From JBBCJM01 sp037190175 (GTDB lineage Bacteria > Pseudomonadota > Alphaproteobacteria > Rhodobacterales > Rhodobacteraceae), in assembly GCA_037190175.1 (NCBI GenBank), contig JBBCJM010000048.1, positions 42,877-106,876 of the forward strand: a DNA stretch of 64,000 bases, read 5' to 3'. Both the position numbers and the translations under genes were made by a program. Of this stretch, positions 24,395 to 32,717 are shown in pieces (the stretch's first letter is position 1; each line of letters begins with the position of its first letter). The notes beneath the pieces are model-generated. The model did not search any database. It saw nothing but the letters and a program-made list of their open reading frames with translations, and was not told the DNA's origin.

Positions 24395-25038
24395 GACGGC
24401 TGACCGATCCGCTGATCGACAAGAACCCGGTGGCGGTGCATATCCTCGGCATCTGCTCGGCGCTGGCGGTCACCACCTCGATGGCGACCGCGCTCACCAT
24501 GTCGGTGGCGCTGACCGTGGTGGTGACGCTGGCGGCCGGGATCATCTCGGCGATCCGGGCGCATATCCCCGGCCAGATCCGCATCATCCTGCAACTGACC
24601 ATCATCGCCAGCCTGGTGATCGTGGCCGACCTGCTGCTGCAAGCCTTCGCCTTCCAGATGAGCCAGCGGCTCAGCGTCTTCGTCTCGCTGATCGCCACCA
24701 ACTGCATCGTGCTGGGCCGCACCGAAGCCTATGCGATGCACAACCCGCCGCTGCCCTCGATGCTGGACGCGATGGGCAACGGCCTGGGCTATTCGCTGGT
24801 GCTGATGGTGGTGGCCTTCGTGCGCGAGTTGTTCGGGGCCGGCACGCTGTTCGGCGTGCAGGTGCTGACCACGCAGGCCGAGGGCGGCTGGTTCGTGCCG
24901 CTGCGTCTGATGCTGCTGGCGCCCTCGGCCTTCATCATCCTGGGGCTCTTGGTCTGGGCGCTGCGGGCCTGGCGCCCGGCGCTGGCCGAGGCGCGCGAAT
25001 TCGCCCTGCGGCAGGCCGAGCGGGAGGCCCGGCCATGA
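24391..25038 (+). CDS. nqrD: Na+-translocating NADH:quinone reductase subunit D
   Basis: Protein of 215 residues with six membrane helices, starting at a GTG inside the nqrC stop region. The two cysteines that help bind the intramembrane [2Fe-2S] cluster with NqrE are present: G-I-C-S-A-L-A-V near residue 28 and A-T-N-C-I-V-L-G-R near residue 110. NqrD and NqrE are homologous and inversely oriented membrane subunits. Length and motifs are those of the canonical protein. Confidence 0.93.
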   Translation: MRRLTDPLIDKNPVAVHILGICSALAVTTSMATALTMSVALTVVVTLAAGIISAIRAHIPGQIRIILQLTIIASLVIVADLLLQAFAFQMSQRLSVFVSLIATNCIVLGRTEAYAMHNPPLPSMLDAMGNGLGYSLVLMVVAFVRELFGAGTLFGVQVLTTQAEGGWFVPLRLMLLAPSAFIILGLLVWALRAWRPALAEAREFALRQAEREARP

Positions 25039-25637
25039 TGGACCTGTTCCAGCGGTCGATCTTCGAGGAGAACCTCGCGCTGTCGTTCTTTCTCGGCATG
25101 TGCACCTTCCTGGCCGTGTCGCGGCAGGTGAAGACCGCCTTCGGCGTCGGCATCAGCCTGATCGTGGTGCAGGGGCTGAGCGTGCCGCTGAACCATCTGC
25201 TCTATGCCCATGTGCTGGCCCCCGGCGCATTGGCCTGGGCGGGGTTGGGCGGGATGGACCTGAACTTCCTGCGGCTGATCACCTTCCTCGGCATCGTCGC
25301 GGCCATGGTGCAGGTGCTGGAGATGGTGCTGGACCGCTATGCCCCCGCGCTGCACGCGGCGATGGGGATCTACCTGCCGCTGCTGGCCATCAACTGCGCC
25401 ATCATCGGCGGCAGCCTGTTCATGGTGGAACGCGACTACGACCTGGCGCAAAGCGCGGTCTACGGACTGGGCACCGGGATCGGCTGGGCCTTGGCCATCA
25501 CCGCCTTCGCCGCGATCCGCGAGCGGCTGCGCTATGCCGACATGCCCCAGGGGCTGGAGGGGCTGGGCGCGGCCTTCGTGGTGGCCGGCATCATGTCGAT
25601 GGGCTTCTCGGCCTTCGTGGGGGTCAGCCTGCCATGA
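25035..25637 (+). CDS. nqrE: Na+-translocating NADH:quinone reductase subunit E
   Basis: Protein of 200 residues with six membrane helices. Conserved cysteines lie in F-L-G-M-C-T-F-L-A near residue 23 and L-A-I-N-C-A-I-I-G-G near residue 117, matching the partner cysteines in NqrD that bind the intramembrane iron-sulfur centre. The ATG overlaps the nqrD stop by 4 bases and the stop overlaps nqrF by 4 bases. Confidence 0.94.
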   Translation: MMDLFQRSIFEENLALSFFLGMCTFLAVSRQVKTAFGVGISLIVVQGLSVPLNHLLYAHVLAPGALAWAGLGGMDLNFLRLITFLGIVAAMVQVLEMVLDRYAPALHAAMGIYLPLLAINCAIIGGSLFMVERDYDLAQSAVYGLGTGIGWALAITAFAAIRERLRYADMPQGLEGLGAAFVVAGIMSMGFSAFVGVSLP

Positions 25638-26851
25638 CCGAGATCCTTTTCGCCTTCGTGTTCCTGACCGGCCTGACGGTGCTGCTGGCCTTCCTGCTGC
25701 AAGGGCTGCGCGGGCGGCTTCTGCCCTCGCGCCCGGTCACGCTGGTGCTGAACGGCCAGCGCCGGATCGCCGGGCGCAGCAACGAAAAGCTGCTGGACCT
25801 GCTGAACGGCGCGGGCGTGCCGGTGCCCTCGGGCTGCGCGGGGCAGGGCACCTGCGGGCTCTGCCGGGTGTCGGACGTGACCGGCACCCGCGGCCCCTTG
25901 GCGACCGAGGCGGCGCGGCTGTCGCCCGCCGACCTGCGCGCCGGCGTGCGGCTGGCCTGCCAGGTCATGGTGCGCGGCGACATGGCGCTGAGCGTGCCCG
26001 AGGACGTGCTGGGCTCCACCAGCCACGCCTGCACCGTGGAAAGCGTGGCCAGCCTGACCCCGCTGATCCGCGAGATCGTGCTGGCCCTGCCCGAAGGCGC
26101 CGAGTTCGCCTTCCGCGCCGGCAGTTTCGTGCAGGTCACCGCGCCGCCCTACCGGCTGGCCTACCGCGACATCGACCAGCCCGATGCGTTCCGCGAGGAA
26201 TGGCGGCGGCTGGGCATCCTCGATCTGGTCGCGGGCAGCGGGGTGCCGGTCTCGCGCGCCTATTCGGTGGCCAGCCGGCCGGAGGATACCGGCAGGGTGG
26301 TGCTGAACATCCGCCTCGCCACCCCGCCGCCCGGCAGCCCCGAGGCGCCGCCGGGCGTGGTCTCCTCCTGGCTCTTCGGGCTGCGGCCGGGGGATCTGGT
26401 CGAGATCGCCGGGCCCTATGGCGAGTTCCGGGTGCAGGATACCGCGCGCGAGATGGTCTTCATCGGCGGCGGCGTCGGCATGGCGCCGCTGCGGGCGATG
26501 ATCCATCAGCAGCTGGGGCTGGGGACCCAGCGCCGGATCAGCTTCTTCTACGGCGCGCGGTCGAAGGCCGAGCTGTTCTATGCCGCGGAGTTCCAGGCGC
26601 TGGCCGCCCGGCATCCGAACTTCCGCTGGGTGCCGGCGCTGTCGCAGCCGGCCAAGGGCGACGACTGGCAGGGCGCCACCGGCTTTGTCCACGACGTGGC
26701 CTTCCGGCAGTACCTGCGCGACCACCCCGCGCCCGAGGACTGCGAATACTATCTCTGCGGCCCGCCGCTGATGATACAGGCGGTGCGCGCCATGCTGGAC
26801 GATTGCGGGGTCGAGCCGGAGGACATCCACCATGACGACTTCGGGATCTAG
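25634..26851 (+). CDS. nqrF: Na+-translocating NADH:quinone reductase subunit F (NADH dehydrogenase)
   Basis: Protein of 405 residues with one N-terminal membrane helix. A plant-type [2Fe-2S] domain carries C-A-G-Q-G-T-C-G-L-C near residues 71-80 and a fourth ligand in L-A-C-Q-V near 111. The FAD-binding R-A-Y-S-V-A-S is near residue 214 and the NADH site G-G-G-V-G-M-A-P-L-R near 279. Y-L-C-G-P-P-L-M and the C-terminal D-D-F aromatic end are typical. This subunit accepts electrons from NADH. All cofactor motifs are intact, in contrast to NqrB in the same operon. Confidence 0.95.
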   Translation: MTEILFAFVFLTGLTVLLAFLLQGLRGRLLPSRPVTLVLNGQRRIAGRSNEKLLDLLNGAGVPVPSGCAGQGTCGLCRVSDVTGTRGPLATEAARLSPADLRAGVRLACQVMVRGDMALSVPEDVLGSTSHACTVESVASLTPLIREIVLALPEGAEFAFRAGSFVQVTAPPYRLAYRDIDQPDAFREEWRRLGILDLVAGSGVPVSRAYSVASRPEDTGRVVLNIRLATPPPGSPEAPPGVVSSWLFGLRPGDLVEIAGPYGEFRVQDTAREMVFIGGGVGMAPLRAMIHQQLGLGTQRRISFFYGARSKAELFYAAEFQALAARHPNFRWVPALSQPAKGDDWQGATGFVHDVAFRQYLRDHPAPEDCEYYLCGPPLMIQAVRAMLDDCGVEPEDIHHDDFGI

Positions 26852-27785
26852 GCCGATGCGCATCACCCGCCGCCGCACACTGTTCGGGCTGGCCATGCTG
26901 GGGCTGCCGCTGCCCGCTTTGGCCGGGGGGCCCGCCCGGCTGTCGGGCCGCGCCTTCGGCACCGGCTGGTCGGTGGCCGCCCGCGACCTGCCCGACCCCG
27001 AGGCGCTGGCCCGCCGGATCGCCGCCGCGCTGGCCGCCATCGACGCCCAGATGAGCCCCTTCCGCCCCGACAGCACGCTCACCCGCTTCAACACCAGCCA
27101 TCCCGCGCTGGCGGTCCCGCAGGATTTCGCCCGTGTGGCCCGGGCGGCGCTGGAGATGGCGCGGGCCTCGGGCGGGGCCTTCGATCCCACGGTGGGCCCG
27201 GCGGTGAACCGCTATGGCTTCGGCCCGATCCGCGGCGATTTCGCGCCCGGGGGCTGGCGGCGGATCGCCTGCGAAGGCGGGCGGCTGATCCGGCAGGGCG
27301 CGGTGACGCTGGACCTCTGCGGCATCGCCAAGGGCTTCGCGGTGGACCGGCTGGCGGAGATCCTCGCGGCCGAAACCGCGGAGTTCGTCGTCGAGATCGG
27401 CGGCGAGATCCGGGCGCAGGGCGAATGGCCGGTGGGCATCGCCGACCCGCTGCGGGGCGGGGTGCACAGCCGGATCCGGCTGACCTCGGGGGCGGTCGCC
27501 ACCTCGGGCGATGCGGTCAACGGCTATGACGCGGGCGGCCGGCGCTGGTCGCATACCATCGACCCCGCCACCGGCCGGCCGGTGGCGGGCGGGCTCGCCT
27601 CGGTCTCGGTCATCGCCCCCACCGCCATGCAGGCCGACGCGCTGGCCACAGCGCTTCTGGTGATGGGCGAGGAACGGGGGCTGGCCTTCGCCCGGGAACA
27701 GGACGCCGGCGCGATGTATCTGATCCGCGAAGGGCAGGGGCTGCGCGCCAGCCTGAACCCCGCCTTCGCCGCCCATCTGGCCTGA
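26832..27785 (+). CDS. apbE: FAD:protein FMN transferase
   Basis: Protein of 317 residues. The ATG at 26832 has GGAGGA about 9 bases upstream and overlaps nqrF by 20 bases; an ATG at 26856 is the alternative. An arginine-rich signal (R-R-R-T-L-F, hydrophobic to about residue 32) suggests export. Family motifs include G-T-G-W-S-V, F-D-P-T-V-G-P, C-G-I-A-K-G-F-A-V-D, E-I-G-G-E-I and H-T-I-D-P-x-T-G-R with the metal-binding Asp. ApbE attaches FMN to a threonine of NqrC (and normally NqrB), so it is needed to mature this complex. Confidence 0.93.
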   Translation: MTTSGSRPMRITRRRTLFGLAMLGLPLPALAGGPARLSGRAFGTGWSVAARDLPDPEALARRIAAALAAIDAQMSPFRPDSTLTRFNTSHPALAVPQDFARVARAALEMARASGGAFDPTVGPAVNRYGFGPIRGDFAPGGWRRIACEGGRLIRQGAVTLDLCGIAKGFAVDRLAEILAAETAEFVVEIGGEIRAQGEWPVGIADPLRGGVHSRIRLTSGAVATSGDAVNGYDAGGRRWSHTIDPATGRPVAGGLASVSVIAPTAMQADALATALLVMGEERGLAFAREQDAGAMYLIREGQGLRASLNPAFAAHLA

Positions 27786-27794
27786 GGGGGAGCC

Positions 27795-27950
27795 ATGACC
27801 CTGCTTGCCACCCTGCTGATCTTCGCCCTCGCCATGCTGGGGCTGGGCCTCGGCCTGCTGTTCCGCCGCGCGCCGCTCGCCGGTTCCTGCGGCGGCCTTG
27901 CCTGCCGCAACGCCTGCCATGCCTGCCCGCGCCGGAAGGGGGAGCCATGA
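27795..27950 (+). CDS. nqrM: Nqr maturation factor NqrM (51 aa)
   Basis: A 51-residue protein with GAGGGGGAG before the ATG and a 4-base ATGA overlap with the CBS gene. One membrane helix (about residues 5-23) is followed by four cysteines arranged C-G-G-L-A-C-R-N-A-C-H-A-C. This matches NqrM (DUF539), which is required to deliver iron to the NqrD/NqrE cysteine centre. The short size and position right after apbE are the usual ones. Confidence 0.9.
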   Translation: MTLLATLLIFALAMLGLGLGLLFRRAPLAGSCGGLACRNACHACPRRKGEP

Positions 27951-28348
27951 CCGAGACCATCGCCCGCGTCGCCGACCACATGCAGACCGAACTGGTCACC
28001 CTGACCGCGGGGATGGAGATCATCCGCGCCGTCACCATCCTGCTCGACGCCGGCGTCTCGGGCGCCTGCGTGCTGGACGACGAGGGCAATCTGGTCGGCG
28101 TGCTGTCCAAGCGCGACTGCCTGAAGGCCGCGCTCTCGGCCGCCTATTACAAGGAATGGGGCGGCACGGTCGCCGACCTCATGTCCACCGGGCCGGAGGT
28201 GCTGGACGCCGGGCTCGACCTGGTGTCCGCCGCCGAACGCTTCGTCAATTCGCCCTACCGCCGCTTCCCCGTCACCCACGAAGGCCGGCTGGTCGGCCAG
28301 ATCAGCCGCACCGACGTCCTGCGCGCGCTGTCGCAGCAGTGGCGCTGA
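27947..28348 (+). CDS. Tandem CBS-domain protein
   Basis: Protein of 133 residues made of two CBS motifs: one around V-A-D-H-M-Q-T to G-V-L-S-K-R-D-C and one around V-A-D-L-M-S-T to G-Q-I-S-R-T-D-V-L. Such pairs bind adenine nucleotides (AMP, ATP, NAD-related) and act as energy sensors. The gene is translationally coupled to nqrM, so a regulatory link to NADH oxidation by Nqr is plausible but unproven. Confidence 0.85.
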   Translation: MTETIARVADHMQTELVTLTAGMEIIRAVTILLDAGVSGACVLDDEGNLVGVLSKRDCLKAALSAAYYKEWGGTVADLMSTGPEVLDAGLDLVSAAERFVNSPYRRFPVTHEGRLVGQISRTDVLRALSQQWR

Positions 28349-28370
28349 GCCACCCGAAAAGGAGAGAGAG

Positions 28371-29006
28371 ATGAAAGACCTCAACCGCCGCCGCTTCCTG
28401 GCTGCCTCGGCCGCCGCCCCCGCCGCCGTAGCCGCCGCCCCGGCCGCCGCCGCCATCGGCGACGTCACGCTGAAGGCCGCGCTGGAAGGCCGCCAGTCCT
28501 CGCGCCGCTTCTCGCCCGCCCCGGTGGCCGAGGACGTGCTCTTGCGCGTGCTCTGGGCCGCCAACGGGGTGAACCGGCCCGAGACGGGCGGCCAGACCTC
28601 GCCCACATGGCGCAGCGCCCATGACACCGTGGTCTATGTCTCGACCGCCGAGGGGCTGTTCCTGCACGCGCATCTGACCAACACGCTGGAACGGGTGGGC
28701 GAGGACATCCGCGCCATCTCCTCGGACAGCGCCTTCGTGGCCCGCGCCCCGGCGCTGGTGATCTTTGTCTCGGACGGCGAGAAGCTGCGCGCGGCGGGCG
28801 AGGGGGCCGACGACCGCGCGCTGGCCATCGCCGCGCATGTGAACGCCGCGGTGGCGGCGCAGAACATCTATCTGGCCTGCGCGGCCGAGGGGCTGGGCAC
28901 CTGCCTGATCGGTGGGGCCGCCAACCGCGACGCCATCGCCCAGGCGCTGTCGCTGCCCGAGGGCTCGATCGTCACCTATATCCAGCCGCTGGGCGAGGCG
29001 CGCTGA
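28371..29006 (+). CDS. Tat-exported nitroreductase-family flavoprotein (SagB-like)
   Basis: Protein of 211 residues with AGGAGAGAGAG upstream. The N-terminus N-R-R-R-F-L-A-A-S followed by an alanine-rich segment is a twin-arginine signal, so the protein should fold with its cofactor and be exported. The mature domain has the nitroreductase pattern R-x-S-x-R-x-F (G-R-Q-S-S-R-R-F-S), L-W-A-A-N-G-V-N-R, and A-A-E-G-L-G-T-C-L-I-G near the end, typical of SagB-type FMN enzymes. It follows the CBS gene by 22 bases and is likely the last gene of the nqr operon. The substrate is unknown. Confidence 0.82.
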   Translation: MKDLNRRRFLAASAAAPAAVAAAPAAAAIGDVTLKAALEGRQSSRRFSPAPVAEDVLLRVLWAANGVNRPETGGQTSPTWRSAHDTVVYVSTAEGLFLHAHLTNTLERVGEDIRAISSDSAFVARAPALVIFVSDGEKLRAAGEGADDRALAIAAHVNAAVAAQNIYLACAAEGLGTCLIGGAANRDAIAQALSLPEGSIVTYIQPLGEAR

Positions 29007-29036
29007 GCCGGCTGGCGGCGGGGCGGCGCGGGTGCT

Positions 29037-29061
29037 AGGCAGGGGCGTCTCCCCCCTGCCT
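29037..29061 (+). terminator. GC hairpin between the nqr operon and endQ-like gene
   Basis: AGGCAGGGG and CCCCCTGCCT can pair around a 5-6 base loop, in the 60 bases between the nitroreductase stop and the next start at 29067. There is no T-run, so it is at best a weak or Rho-assisted terminator. Its right arm ends 5 bases before the downstream ATG, so it could also limit translation of that gene. Confidence 0.35.
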
Positions 29062-29066
29062 GCGCC

Positions 29067-30356
29067 ATGACCTTCCTCGCCGACCTGCACGTCCATTCGA
29101 AGCACTCCCGCGCGACCAGCCGGGATCTGGATCTGGAACACCTGTTCTGGTGGGCGGCGCGCAAGGGGATCGCGGTGGTCGGCACCGGCGATTGCGTGCA
29201 TCCCGGCTGGCTGGCCGAGATCCGCGGGAAGCTGGTGGCCGAGGGCAACGGGCTTTTCCGCCTGCGGCCCGAGATCGAGGAGCCCCTGCTGGCCAGCCTG
29301 CCGCCCGCCTGCCGGCGCCCGGTGTCCTTCATGCTGTCGACCGAGATCTCCACGATCTACCGCAAGGGCGACCGGGTGCGGAAGGTGCACCACCTGATCT
29401 ATGCCGCGGACTTCCCGGCGGTGGACCGGCTGGCCGCCAGCCTGGGCCGGGTGGGCAACATCGCCTCGGACGGCCGGCCGATCCTGGGGCTCGACTCGCG
29501 CGACCTGCTGGAGATCGCGCTGGAGTCGGGGCCGGAGAGCTACCTCGTGCCGGCGCATATCTGGACGCCGTGGTTCGCCGCGCTGGGCTCGCGCTCGGGC
29601 TTCGATTCCATCGAGGACTGCTATGGCGACCTTGCTCCGCATATCTTCGCGGTGGAGACGGGGCTGTCCTCCGACCCGGCGATGAACCGGCGGGTCTCGG
29701 CGCTGGACCGATTCCGCCTGACCTCCAACTCCGACGCGCATTCGCCGGCCAAGCTGGGCCGCGAGGCGACGCGGTTTTCCGGCGAGCCCGGCTACCACGC
29801 CATCCGCCGGGCGCTGGAGACCGGCGAGGGCTATGTCGGCACGGTCGAGTTCTTTCCCGAGGAGGGGAAGTACCACATGGACGGCCATCGCGCCTGCGGG
29901 GTGCGGCTGACCCCGCGCGAGACGCTGGCGCTGGGCGGGCGCTGCCCTGCCTGCGGCCGGCCCGTCACCGTGGGCGTGGCCCACCGGATCGAGGCGCTGG
30001 CCGACCGGGATGCGGGGATGGTGGAGGGCGCGGTGTCGAGCCTGGTGCCCCTGCCCGAGATCCTCTCCGAGATCCTCGGCTGCGGCCCGGCGACCCGGGC
30101 CGTCGCCGCCGCCTATGCCGCGGCCGCGGCGCTGGGGCCGGAGCTTTCGGTGCTGGAGGAGGTGCCGGTCGAGGACCTGGCCCGCGCCGACCCGCTGCTG
30201 GCCGAGGCGGTGGCCCGGCTGCGCGCCGGGGCGGTGATCCGTCAGCCGGGATACGATGGCGAATACGGGGTGATCCGGCTGTTCGAGGCGGGCGAGATCG
30301 CCCGCCCCCCGGCCCGCCGCGCTACTTCGCCAGCTCGGCGTCCAGCAGCGCCTTGA
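29067..30356 (+). CDS. Endonuclease Q-like PHP-family DNA repair nuclease
   Basis: Protein of 429 residues. The N-terminus A-D-L-H-V-H-S-K-H-S-R-A-T-S matches the PHP-type metal site of archaeal and bacterial EndoQ, followed by G-T-G-D-C-V-H-P-x-W, L-S-T-E-I-S, V-P-A-H-I-W-T-P-W and S-N-S-D-A-H-S-P. A zinc site C-G-V-R...C-P-A-C-G lies near residues 277-294. EndoQ cleaves 5' of deaminated bases (uracil, hypoxanthine, xanthine) and abasic sites. The length matches the about 424-residue archaeal enzyme. Its last 35 bases overlap the convergent dsbA-like gene. The annotation fits better than a generic PHP phosphoesterase. Confidence 0.82.
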   Translation: MTFLADLHVHSKHSRATSRDLDLEHLFWWAARKGIAVVGTGDCVHPGWLAEIRGKLVAEGNGLFRLRPEIEEPLLASLPPACRRPVSFMLSTEISTIYRKGDRVRKVHHLIYAADFPAVDRLAASLGRVGNIASDGRPILGLDSRDLLEIALESGPESYLVPAHIWTPWFAALGSRSGFDSIEDCYGDLAPHIFAVETGLSSDPAMNRRVSALDRFRLTSNSDAHSPAKLGREATRFSGEPGYHAIRRALETGEGYVGTVEFFPEEGKYHMDGHRACGVRLTPRETLALGGRCPACGRPVTVGVAHRIEALADRDAGMVEGAVSSLVPLPEILSEILGCGPATRAVAAAYAAAAALGPELSVLEEVPVEDLARADPLLAEAVARLRAGAVIRQPGYDGEYGVIRLFEAGEIARPPARRATSPARRPAAP

Positions 30357-31005
30357 GGTTGGCGTAGCTCATGTTCGAATGCTTGGTGCCGTTGATGAAC
30401 AGCGTGGGCGTGCCCTGCACGTCGTCGCGGTCCATGTTCTCCTCGAACTTGGCCACCATCGCCTGCGCCATGGCGCCGTCCGACAGGCAGGCGTCCAGCT
30501 GCGCCTCGTCCATCCCCGCGGTCAGCCCGATCCGGCGCAGGTTGCCCACCACCACGGAGGGGTCGTCCGAGGCCGCCCAGTTGCGCTGCTGCTCGAACAG
30601 CATCCCCGAGATGCCGAAGTACCGCTGCTCGCCGCCGCAGCGCGCCACCATCGCGGCCCAGAGCCCGTAGCGGTCGAAATAGACCTCGCGGATCACGAAG
30701 CGCACCTTGCCGGTGTCGATGTATTCCGCCTTCAGCGGCTTGAACACGGACTCGTGGAAGGTGGCGCAATGCGGGCAGGTGTAGGAGGCATATTCGATCA
30801 GCGTGACCTTGGCCTCGGGATTGCCCAGCGCCATCTCGGCCACCTCGGGCAGCGCCTCGGGGGCGGCCTGGCTGTCCTGCGCCAGCGCGGTCATTCCGGG
30901 GACCAGCGCGGGCTGGCCGGGGCCGGCCGGGCGGGTGGCGGCCCAGAGGCCGGCAACCGCGATGGCAACCAGCGCCAGGGCGGCAAGACCGTAGGATTTT
31001 CTCAT
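30322..31005 (-). CDS. DsbA-like periplasmic thiol-disulfide oxidoreductase
   Basis: Protein of 227 residues; the ATG at 31005 starts an N-terminal signal or anchor (MRKSYGLAALALVAIAVAGL). A thioredoxin fold with active site Y-T-C-P-H-C lies near residue 90 and the cis-proline segment G-T-P-T-L-F-I-N-G near 200, as in DsbA/BdbD/ScsC-like DUF953-type proteins. It would oxidise or isomerise disulfides in the periplasm. The gene follows dciA by 10 bases and is likely co-transcribed with it. The C-terminus overlaps the convergent EndoQ-like gene. Confidence 0.9.
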   Translation of the reverse strand: MRKSYGLAALALVAIAVAGLWAATRPAGPGQPALVPGMTALAQDSQAAPEALPEVAEMALGNPEAKVTLIEYASYTCPHCATFHESVFKPLKAEYIDTGKVRFVIREVYFDRYGLWAAMVARCGGEQRYFGISGMLFEQQRNWAASDDPSVVVGNLRRIGLTAGMDEAQLDACLSDGAMAQAMVAKFEENMDRDDVQGTPTLFINGTKHSNMSYANLKALLDAELAK

Positions 31006-31015
31006 GTCGCGTTCC

Positions 31016-31531
31016 TCAGTTGCGGGGACGGGATAGGATGTTGCGGGCCAGGAGTTCAAGTGCCTCGCGCAGCGCGCCGTCCCGCACCTCGCCGGTGAGC
31101 TCGCGCGCGCCCTGCACGGCGGCGGGGTTTTCCCGGGGCTTCGGCTCGAAGGGCGCCTGCGCCTCGGCAAAGCCGGTGGCGGCGGTCTGGGTCAGCAGGA
31201 CGCGGGCGACGGCATTGTAGCCGTGGCAGGCGTTCACCCGCTCGCGGATGCGCTCCTTCTGCATCTCGATCATCGGGGCGGCGGCGCCCTGCACCAGCAG
31301 GGTCAGGCTGGCCCCCAGCCCCTCGCGCCCGTAGCCCATCTTCACCGGCCGGCAGTGGCGGGCGATCTCTGGCCCCACGATCTCGGCCCAATGCGTCAGC
31401 AGGCGGGCGACGGCGAAGCCGCGCGCCTCGCCCGCCGCCCGGATGCGGGGTTGCAACAGCGCGCCGGCGGCCTCGAACCCGCGCAGGCGGCGTTCGGGGG
31501 GGCCTTGGGGCGCGGCGGGGCGACGGGGCAT
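31016..31531 (-). CDS. dciA: DUF721 protein, DciA-type replicative helicase loader
   Basis: Protein of 171 residues starting at the ATG at 31531 (the frame remains open upstream to 31678). The N-terminal half has the DUF721 pattern: L-L-T-H-W-A-E-I-V-G-P-E-I-A-R-H-C-R-P near residue 45, then L-x-L-L-V-Q-G. The C-terminal half is low-complexity and probably disordered. DciA is the ancestral loader of DnaB helicase and replaces DnaC in most bacteria. The gene is divergent from mutY, with only about 80 bases between the starts. Confidence 0.78.
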   Translation of the reverse strand: MPRRPAAPQGPPERRLRGFEAAGALLQPRIRAAGEARGFAVARLLTHWAEIVGPEIARHCRPVKMGYGREGLGASLTLLVQGAAAPMIEMQKERIRERVNACHGYNAVARVLLTQTAATGFAEAQAPFEPKPRENPAAVQGARELTGEVRDGALREALELLARNILSRPRN

Positions 31532-31613
31532 CTGGCGGATCCTGTTTCGCAGCCTATCTTGGCGCGGGCAGGTGCGGCCCGCCAGTGCCGCGCGGCGACA
31601 GGGAGCATAAAGA

Positions 31614-32672
31614 TTGCGTGACGCGGGCGACATGGTGGCGCGGCTTCTGGCCTGGTACGACCGCCATGCCCGGGTCATGCCCTGGCGGGTGAGGCCATTG
31701 GAGCGTCGGGCGGGCGAGCGCCCCGACCCCTATCGCGTCTGGCTGTCCGAGGTGATGCTGCAACAGACCACCGTGGCCGCGGTGCGCGAATACTTCCACC
31801 GCTTCACCACCCGCTGGCCGACGGTGCAGGCGCTGGCGGCGGCCGAGGACGCCGCGGTGATGGCGGAATGGGCGGGGCTGGGCTACTACGCCCGCGCCCG
31901 CAACCTGCTGGCCTGCGCCCGGGCGGTGGCGGGCATGGGCGGCTTCCCGGAGACCGAGGAAGGGCTGCGCGGCCTGCCCGGCGTCGGCCCCTATACCGCG
32001 GCGGCGGTGGCGGCCATCGCCTTCGACCGGCGCGCGGTGGTGGTCGATGGCAACGTGGAGCGGGTGGTGGCCCGGCTGCACCGGGTGGAGACCCCGCTGC
32101 CGGCGGCCAAGCGCGAGTTGACCGCGCTGACCGCGCAACTGACCCCATGGGACCGCCCGGGGGACTTCGCGCAGGCGATGATGGACCTGGGCGCCACCAT
32201 CTGCACCCCGCGCCGGCCGGCCTGCGCGCTGTGCCCGTGGTCCGGGGACTGCCTCGCGAGAGCCATGGGCGACCCCGAGGACTTTCCCGTGAAGGCGCCG
32301 AAAGCCACCCGCCCCCGCCGGCAGGGCACCGTCTGGGTCGCCCGCCGCCCGGACGGGGCATTGCTGCTGGAGCGCCGCCCGCCCCGGGGGATGCTGGGCG
32401 GGATGCTGGGCTTTCCCGGCACCCCCTGGGAAAGCCGCGAGGGCGGTGGGGCCGAGCCCCCGCTGCCCGCCGACTGGCGTCCCGCGCCCGAGGTACGCCA
32501 CGTCTTCACCCATTTCGAGCTGACGCTGAGCGTCGAGGTGGCCCATGTCGCCCCCGGCCTGACCCCCAGCCGCGGCGCCTTCCTGACCCCGCGGGAGTTC
32601 GGCCCCGGCGACCTGCCCAGCCTGATGCGCAAGGTGCATGACGCGGCGCTTGCAACCCTTTTGCCGCGTTGA
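31614..32672 (+). CDS. mutY: Adenine DNA glycosylase
   Basis: Protein of 352 residues. A TTG at 31614 preceded by GGGAGC is preferred; an ATG at 31632 is the alternative. Motifs are S-E-V-M-L-Q-Q-T-T with the catalytic Glu near residue 44, the helix-hairpin-helix L-P-G-V-G-P-Y-T-A, the catalytic Asp in the G-D-F-A-Q-A-M-M-D-L-G segment, and the [4Fe-4S] ligands C-T-P-R-R-P-A-C-A-L-C-P-W-S-G-D-C. A NUDIX-like C-terminal domain ending F-T-H-F-E-L recognises 8-oxoguanine. It removes adenine opposite 8-oxoG and prevents G-to-T changes. Confidence 0.93.
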   Translation: MRDAGDMVARLLAWYDRHARVMPWRVRPLERRAGERPDPYRVWLSEVMLQQTTVAAVREYFHRFTTRWPTVQALAAAEDAAVMAEWAGLGYYARARNLLACARAVAGMGGFPETEEGLRGLPGVGPYTAAAVAAIAFDRRAVVVDGNVERVVARLHRVETPLPAAKRELTALTAQLTPWDRPGDFAQAMMDLGATICTPRRPACALCPWSGDCLARAMGDPEDFPVKAPKATRPRRQGTVWVARRPDGALLLERRPPRGMLGGMLGFPGTPWESREGGGAEPPLPADWRPAPEVRHVFTHFELTLSVEVAHVAPGLTPSRGAFLTPREFGPGDLPSLMRKVHDAALATLLPR

Positions 32673-32717
32673 GCCGGCGGCCCCGCGGGCGTAGGCTGCG
32701 CCAAACCGGAGCCCGCC

